Positions 50,461 to 54,210 of a stretch of 54,210 nucleotides of DNA are shown here, one piece after another. The notes under the pieces were generated by a model. That model was not told the origin of the DNA. It saw only the letters and a list, made by a program, of their open reading frames with translations, and ran no database searches. Each line of letters starts with the position of its first letter. The first letter of the stretch is position 1. The translations under genes and the position numbers were made by a program. Origin of the DNA: Rubrivivax sp. (GTDB lineage Bacteria > Pseudomonadota > Gammaproteobacteria > Burkholderiales > Burkholderiaceae_C); assembly GCA_018780805.1 (NCBI GenBank), contig JADMJD010000126.1, positions 8,171 through 62,380 on the forward strand, read 5' to 3'.

Positions 50461-51183
50461 ATGGACATCCGCAAACTGCAGCGCGCCATCGTCGATGGTC
50501 TGGAAGACGTCAAGGCTCAGAACATCGCGGTCTTCAACACGGAGCACCTGTCGCCGCTGTTTGAACGCGTGATCATCGCGTCCGGGGGCAGCAACCGCCA
50601 GACCAAGGCGCTGGCTTCCAGCGTGCGTGAAACCGTCAAGGCGCGCGGCCTGCAGGTGCTGCGCACCGAGGGCGAGGACAACGGCGAGTGGATCATCGTC
50701 GACTGCGGCGCCGCCGTGGCGCACATCATGCAGCCCGCCATCCGCGAGTACTACCACCTCGAAGAGATCTGGGGCGGCAAGAGCGTCAACATCAAGTTCG
50801 GTGAGGTCAAGACCGGCCTGGTGAAAGCCGCCGAGCCGGACCGCACGCCGAAGGGCGCGCCGCGCAAGGCGGTGGCGGCCAAGCCGGCGGCGCCAGTAGC
50901 GGCCAAGAAGTCGGCACCGGCCGGGAAGGGCGCAGCGCCGGCCAAGAAGAGCGCCGCGCCCGCGAAGAAGGCCGCTGCCCCTGTGAAGAAGGCTGCGGCG
51001 CCAGCGAAGAAGGCCGCGCCCGCGAAGAAGGCGGCGGTCCTCACCAAGGCCCCGGCCCGCAAGATCGCCGCCACCAAAACGGCGCCCAAGAAGACGTCGG
51101 TGAAGACCATCGTCGTCAAGCCGGCGGGTCAAAAGGCGGCGGCCAAGAAGGCCCCGGCCAAGAAAGCCGCGCCGCGCCGCTGA
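50461..51183 (+). CDS. rsfS: Ribosomal silencing factor RsfS with a long Lys/Ala-rich C-terminal tail
   Basis: Residues 1-115 are an ordinary RsfS domain (LQRAIVDGLEDVKAQNIAVF near the N-terminus, SNRQTKALASSVRETVKA, EWIIVDCGAAVAHIM and YYHLEEIWGG), which binds ribosomal protein L14 and blocks 30S-50S joining. From about residue 120 to 240 there is a tail of PAKKAA-type repeats with almost only Lys, Ala, Pro and a few Thr/Arg, like histone H1 or Lys-rich bacterial nucleoid proteins. RsfS elsewhere is about 105-120 residues. The tail presumably adds nucleic acid affinity. The ATG directly follows the nadD stop. Confidence 0.95.
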   Translation: MDIRKLQRAIVDGLEDVKAQNIAVFNTEHLSPLFERVIIASGGSNRQTKALASSVRETVKARGLQVLRTEGEDNGEWIIVDCGAAVAHIMQPAIREYYHLEEIWGGKSVNIKFGEVKTGLVKAAEPDRTPKGAPRKAVAAKPAAPVAAKKSAPAGKGAAPAKKSAAPAKKAAAPVKKAAAPAKKAAPAKKAAVLTKAPARKIAATKTAPKKTSVKTIVVKPAGQKAAAKKAPAKKAAPRR

Positions 51184-51186
51184 CCG

Positions 51187-51657
51187 ATGAAGCTGCTGCT
51201 CGTGGCCGTGGGCCAGCGGCAGCCCGCCTGGGCCGATGTGGCCTGGGCCGACTTTGCCAAACGGTTTCCGCCCGAATGGCGCTTCGAGCTCAAGGTGCTG
51301 AAGGCCGAGCCGCGTGACGCCGGCAAGACCGCGGCGCAATGCATGGCGGCCGAGGCGCTGCGTTTCGAGGCCGCGCTGGGCAAGGGCTGGCGCCGCGTGG
51401 TGCTGGACGAACGCGGCAGCCGCGTCACCAGCACCCAACTGGCCGAGCGCCTGCAGCAGTGGCAGGCCGACGGGCGCGATGTCGCCCTGCTGATTGGCGG
51501 CCCAGACGGCCTGGACCCTGCGCTCAAGGCCACGGCCGACGACAGCCTGCGCCTGTCGGACCTGACCCTGCCCCACGCCTTTGCGCGTGTGCTGCTCGCG
51601 GAGGCGCTGTACCGCGCCTGGACGCTGAGCATCGGCCACCCCTACCACCGCGAATGA
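51187..51657 (+). CDS. rlmH: 23S rRNA pseudouridine-1915 N3-methyltransferase
   Basis: The 156-residue SPOUT-family methyltransferase modifies pseudouridine 1915 in helix 69 of 23S rRNA. It has [40 protein letters not shown], the SAM-binding [11 protein letters not shown] and the C-terminal LADALYRAW/HPYHR region (here [20 protein letters not shown]). The length is that of RlmH. It starts 3 bp after the rsfS stop. Its stop lies in a 14-bp sequence that is repeated three times up to the maf start. Confidence 0.97.
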   Translation: MKLLLVAVGQRQPAWADVAWADFAKRFPPEWRFELKVLKAEPRDAGKTAAQCMAAEALRFEAALGKGWRRVVLDERGSRVTSTQLAERLQQWQADGRDVALLIGGPDGLDPALKATADDSLRLSDLTLPHAFARVLLAEALYRAWTLSIGHPYHRE

Positions 51658-51687
51658 CACACCGCGAGTGACGCACCGCGAATGAGC
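51646..51687 (+). repeat. Triplicated 14-bp unit spanning the rlmH stop and maf start
   Basis: Three near-identical 14-bp units (CACCGCGAATGACA, CACCGCGAGTGACG, CACCGCGAATGAGC) begin at 51646, 51660 and 51674. The rlmH stop (51655-51657) is in unit 1 and the maf ATG (51682) in unit 3, at the equivalent position. I infer that an original ATGA stop/start overlap was split by tandem duplication. Confidence 0.8.
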
Positions 51688-52287
51688 CTGCTCTACCTCG
51701 CCTCCCAGAGCCCGCGCCGGCGTCAGCTGCTGGCGCAGATCGGCATCGAGCCCACGCTGCTGCTGCCTGAGCGCGGCGAAGACGCCGAGGCGCTGGAGGA
51801 CGTGCTGCCCGGCGAGTTGCCCGCCGCCTACGTGCAGCGTGTCACCGCGCTGAAGCTGCGCGCCGCCGTGGCCCGCCACGCCCGCCAGGGCCTGGCACCG
51901 GGGGTCATCCTGTGTGCCGACACCACCGTGGCGCTGGGCCGGCGCATCCTGGGCAAACCGGCCGATGCGGCCGATGCCACGGCCACGCTGACGGCGCTGT
52001 CGGGCCGCACGCACCGGGTGTTGACGGCCGTGGCGCTGCAGGCCGGCCGTCGGCGCTGGCAGGCGGTGCAGGTCTCGCGCGTGCGATTTGCCGTGCTGCC
52101 GCCCGCGGTGATCGCCGCCTACGTGGCCGGCGGCGAGCCCTTTGGCAAGGCCGGCAGCTACGCCATCCAGAGCGGCCTGGCCGGCTGGATCGCGCACATC
52201 GACGGCAGCCATTCCGGCATCATGGGCCTGCCGTTGTTCGAGACCGCGCAATTGCTGCGGCAGGCAGGGCTGGCGCCCAAGCCCTAG
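51682..52287 (+). CDS. maf: Maf-like nucleoside triphosphate pyrophosphatase
   Basis: The 201-residue protein has the Maf/YhdE signatures LYLASQSPRRRQLLAQIGI, VILCADTTVALGRRILGKPA and YAIQSGLAGWIAHIDGS with FEGEPFGKAG-like GGEPFGKAGSY. Members hydrolyse non-canonical or canonical NTPs (dTTP or UTP in the YhdE subgroup) and are thought to protect against misincorporation. The SQSPRRR motif suggests the YhdE-type subgroup. Codons before the ATG belong to a triplicated 14-bp repeat. The rng gene starts 10 bp after the stop. Confidence 0.93.
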   Translation: MSLLYLASQSPRRRQLLAQIGIEPTLLLPERGEDAEALEDVLPGELPAAYVQRVTALKLRAAVARHARQGLAPGVILCADTTVALGRRILGKPADAADATATLTALSGRTHRVLTAVALQAGRRRWQAVQVSRVRFAVLPPAVIAAYVAGGEPFGKAGSYAIQSGLAGWIAHIDGSHSGIMGLPLFETAQLLRQAGLAPKP

Positions 52288-52297
52288 ACTCCAGCCC

Positions 52298-53767
52298 ATG
52301 GCCAACCAGGACATCCTCATCAACTGGGCGCCGCAGGAGACACGCGTCGCCGTCATCGAAAACGGCGCGCTGCAGGAGCTGTACCTCGAACGCACGCTGG
52401 AGCGTGGCCAGGTCGGCAACGTCTACCTGGGCAAGGTGGCGCGTGTGCTGCCCGGCATGCAGAGCGCCTTCATCGACATCGGGCTGGAGCGCGCCGCCTT
52501 CCTGCACGTGGCCGACCTGCACGACCCCAACGGCAACGTGCATCCGCGCCACGACGCGCCCGTCGTGCCCATCGAAAAGCGGGTGTTCGAGGGCCAGACG
52601 CTCACCGTGCAGGTGATCAAGGACGCCATCGGCACCAAGGGCGCGCGGCTGTCGTCGCAGATTTCCATCGCCGGGCGCATGCTGGTCTTCCTGCCGCAAG
52701 ACCGGCACATCGGCATCAGCCAGAAAATCGGCAGCCACGAAACACGTGAGGCGCTGCGTGATCGCATGCACCTGCTTGCGGGCGACGGTGGCGGTGGTTT
52801 CATCCTGCGCACCAATGCCGAAGAGGCCACCGACGAAGAGCTGGCTGACGACATCGCCTACCTGCGCAAGACCTGGAACACCATCCGCGAGCGCAGCCTG
52901 AGCCAGCCCCCGGGCACGCTGCTGCACCAGGACCTGAGCCTGGCCGAACGTGTGCTGCGCGACCTGACCACCGAGGCCACGCAGACCATCCGCATCGATT
53001 CGCAGATGCAGTTCGGCGTGCTGCGCAGCTTCGGTGAGACCTACATGCCCGGCGCCGTGGCCAAGCTCGATCTGTACCGCGGCGAGCGGCCCATCTTCGA
53101 CCTCTTCGGCATCGAAGAAGAGATCGCGCGCGCCCTGGCGCGGCGCGTGGACCTGAAGAGCGGTGGATACCTGATCGTCGACCAGACCGAGGCCCTGACC
53201 ACGGTGGACGTGAACACCGGCGGCTACGTGGGTGCGCGCAACTTCGACGACACCATCTTCAAGACCAACCTCGAAGCGGCCGGTGCCATCGCCCGCCAGC
53301 TGCGGCTGCGCAACCTGGGCGGCATCATCATCGCCGACTTCATCGACATGGTGCGCGAAGAGCACCAGCAGGCCGTGCTGGCCGAGTTCCGCAAACAGCT
53401 GGCACGCGACCGCGTGCGCACCACGGTGAGCGGCTTCACGCAGCTGGGCCTGGTGGAGATGACGCGCAAGCGCACCCGTGAAAGCCTGGCCCACATGTTG
53501 TGCGAGCCCTGCCCCACTTGCCAGAGCCGCGGCCAGGTGAAGACCGCGCGCAGCGTGTGTTACGACATCCTGCGCGAGATCCTGCGCGAAGCGCGCCAGT
53601 TCAGCCCCAAGGAATTCCGCGTCATCGCCAATGCCGCGGTGGTGGAGATGCTGCTGGACGAAGAGAGCACGCACCTGGCGGGGCTGAGTGAGTTCATCGG
53701 CAAGCCGATTTCGCTGTCTGCGGAGCCGACGATGAATCCGGAGCAGTACGACATTGTGTTGATGTAG
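52298..53767 (+). CDS. rng: Ribonuclease G
   Basis: The 489-residue protein of the RNase E/G family starts MANQDILINWAPQETRVAVI at ATG 52298. It has the S1-like domain (GNVYLGKVARVLPGMQSAFI, then DIGLERAAFLHV), the catalytic metal-binding region with DLFGIEEEI and TTVDVNTGGYVGARN, and the zinc-link CEPCPTCQSRGQ. It processes the 5' end of 16S rRNA and degrades some mRNAs. It lacks the long C-terminal scaffold of RNase E, which separates the two. It is the last intact gene of the window. Confidence 0.97.
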   Translation: MANQDILINWAPQETRVAVIENGALQELYLERTLERGQVGNVYLGKVARVLPGMQSAFIDIGLERAAFLHVADLHDPNGNVHPRHDAPVVPIEKRVFEGQTLTVQVIKDAIGTKGARLSSQISIAGRMLVFLPQDRHIGISQKIGSHETREALRDRMHLLAGDGGGGFILRTNAEEATDEELADDIAYLRKTWNTIRERSLSQPPGTLLHQDLSLAERVLRDLTTEATQTIRIDSQMQFGVLRSFGETYMPGAVAKLDLYRGERPIFDLFGIEEEIARALARRVDLKSGGYLIVDQTEALTTVDVNTGGYVGARNFDDTIFKTNLEAAGAIARQLRLRNLGGIIIADFIDMVREEHQQAVLAEFRKQLARDRVRTTVSGFTQLGLVEMTRKRTRESLAHMLCEPCPTCQSRGQVKTARSVCYDILREILREARQFSPKEFRVIANAAVVEMLLDEESTHLAGLSEFIGKPISLSAEPTMNPEQYDIVLM

Positions 53768-53794
53768 GGCTGCGTGGGGTCTCCCCCGTGCCAG

Positions 53795-54159
53795 TACCCA
53801 GCGTACGAGAAGTAGAAGGCCAAGGCCACCGACGCGCGCGACTGGGCGGTGCGTGACATGGCGAAGGACTACCGCGCCAAGAAGCTGGTGAGCCTAGCGC
53901 ACAGCACCCAGGTGGGCTAAGGCCGACACCTTAAGCGCGTGGAGAAGAAGCGTGGCGCGCTTGGCGTGCGCGAGATCGAGGCCAGCGACGTGGTGGCGCG
54001 GATCGAATGCGCCGGCGTCACCTGGGGCGAACGGACATGCTGCTCATGACCACCAAGTGCCTGTTCATACATGTCTTCGGCAAGCGGCTGATCAATGCCA
54101 ACCCCTGCCACGGCATCATGCTCTCGGCGCTGCTGGGCCAACGGCCGTTGAGTTCGTAA
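53795..54159 (+). pseudogene. Decayed tyrosine recombinase (integrase) N-terminal region
   Basis: Reading from 53815, the frame gives ARDWAVRDMAKDYRAKKLVS, then a TAA that interrupts STQVG/GRHLKRVEKK (a Tyr codon expected there), and continues to GVREIEASDVVARIECAGVT. A frameshift near 54036 then gives MLLMTTKCLFIHVFGKRLIN and ANPCHGIMLSALLG, ending in TAA at 54157-54159. This is the sequence character of the SAM-like core-binding domain of phage-type integrases. At least one in-frame stop before it (TAG at 53812), the TAA and the frameshift show that the gene is dead. No catalytic domain follows in the window, and I see nothing else in 54160-54210. Confidence 0.75.
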
Positions 54160-54210
54160 GCACGGCCTCAAGGCCCTCTTGACGTCCGACGCTGCTCAGA
54201 TGTCGAGCAC

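Overview
The window is GC-rich DNA from a betaproteobacterium, most likely of the order Burkholderiales (Comamonadaceae, or the Rubrivivax/Leptothrix group). I infer this from the strong GC bias, the housekeeping protein sequences (glnS, yebC, purD, hemF, nadD, rsfS, rlmH, maf, rng), and an intergenic palindromic repeat of a style I associate with these families. No rRNA, tRNA or CRISPR array was seen.

Layout. 1-2264: an Ala/Pro-rich membrane protein fragment, a DUF808 membrane protein and a phytanoyl-CoA dioxygenase-like enzyme. 2339-5398 (minus): FKBP isomerase, DUF3016 protein, glnS and a small 2TM protein, apparently co-oriented as one unit. 5734-17117 (plus): a tightly overlapping type II fatty acid/polyketide-like operon (lipoprotein, ACP, COG4648-like membrane protein, adenylate-forming ligase, two hotdog dehydratases, acyltransferase, LolA-like carrier, methyltransferase, ketosynthase, chain-length-factor-like protein, ketoreductase, glycosyltransferase 2, ABC ATPase and ABC-2 permease). 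It resembles aryl polyene clusters but carries an ABC-2 exporter, has only one catalytic ketosynthase, and shows no ammonia lyase or MMPL exporter. 17120-19661 (minus): a LytS/LytTR two-component pair and a DUF1499 protein; 19719-21281 (plus): an M14 carboxypeptidase-like protein.

21304-43905 (minus): the most striking region, 17 consecutive genes coding for a contractile injection (phage-tail-like) particle. In order of transcription they are: a terminator-like/lectin-like protein, sheath, tube, two chaperone-position proteins, a small baseplate-proximal protein, a very long Ala-rich helical protein, a helical-transmembrane-M23 peptidase protein, gpD-like hub, gpV-like spike, PAAR tip, gp25, gpJ, a gpI-like protein fused to a beta-propeller, and three probable fibre or adhesin proteins. 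There is no capsid, terminase, portal, lysis cassette, T6SS membrane complex or AAA+ chaperone ATPase, so this looks like an extracellular or anchored contractile injection system of unusual composition.

44019-53767: a HerA-like (DUF853) ATPase, a branched-chain amino acid-type binding protein, then a plus-strand housekeeping run (yebC, purD, hemF, nadD, rsfS, rlmH, maf, rng). The window ends in a decayed tyrosine recombinase gene (53795-54159).

Small-scale structure of note: a 23-bp tandem repeat whose units are hairpins carrying stop codons on both strands (2256-2346), a 14-bp triplication that separates the rlmH stop from the maf start, four copies of a REP-like element (three of them inside the injection-system operon), and an RsfS with a long Lys/Ala-rich tail. 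All assignments come from reading sequence and motifs; no database search was run.
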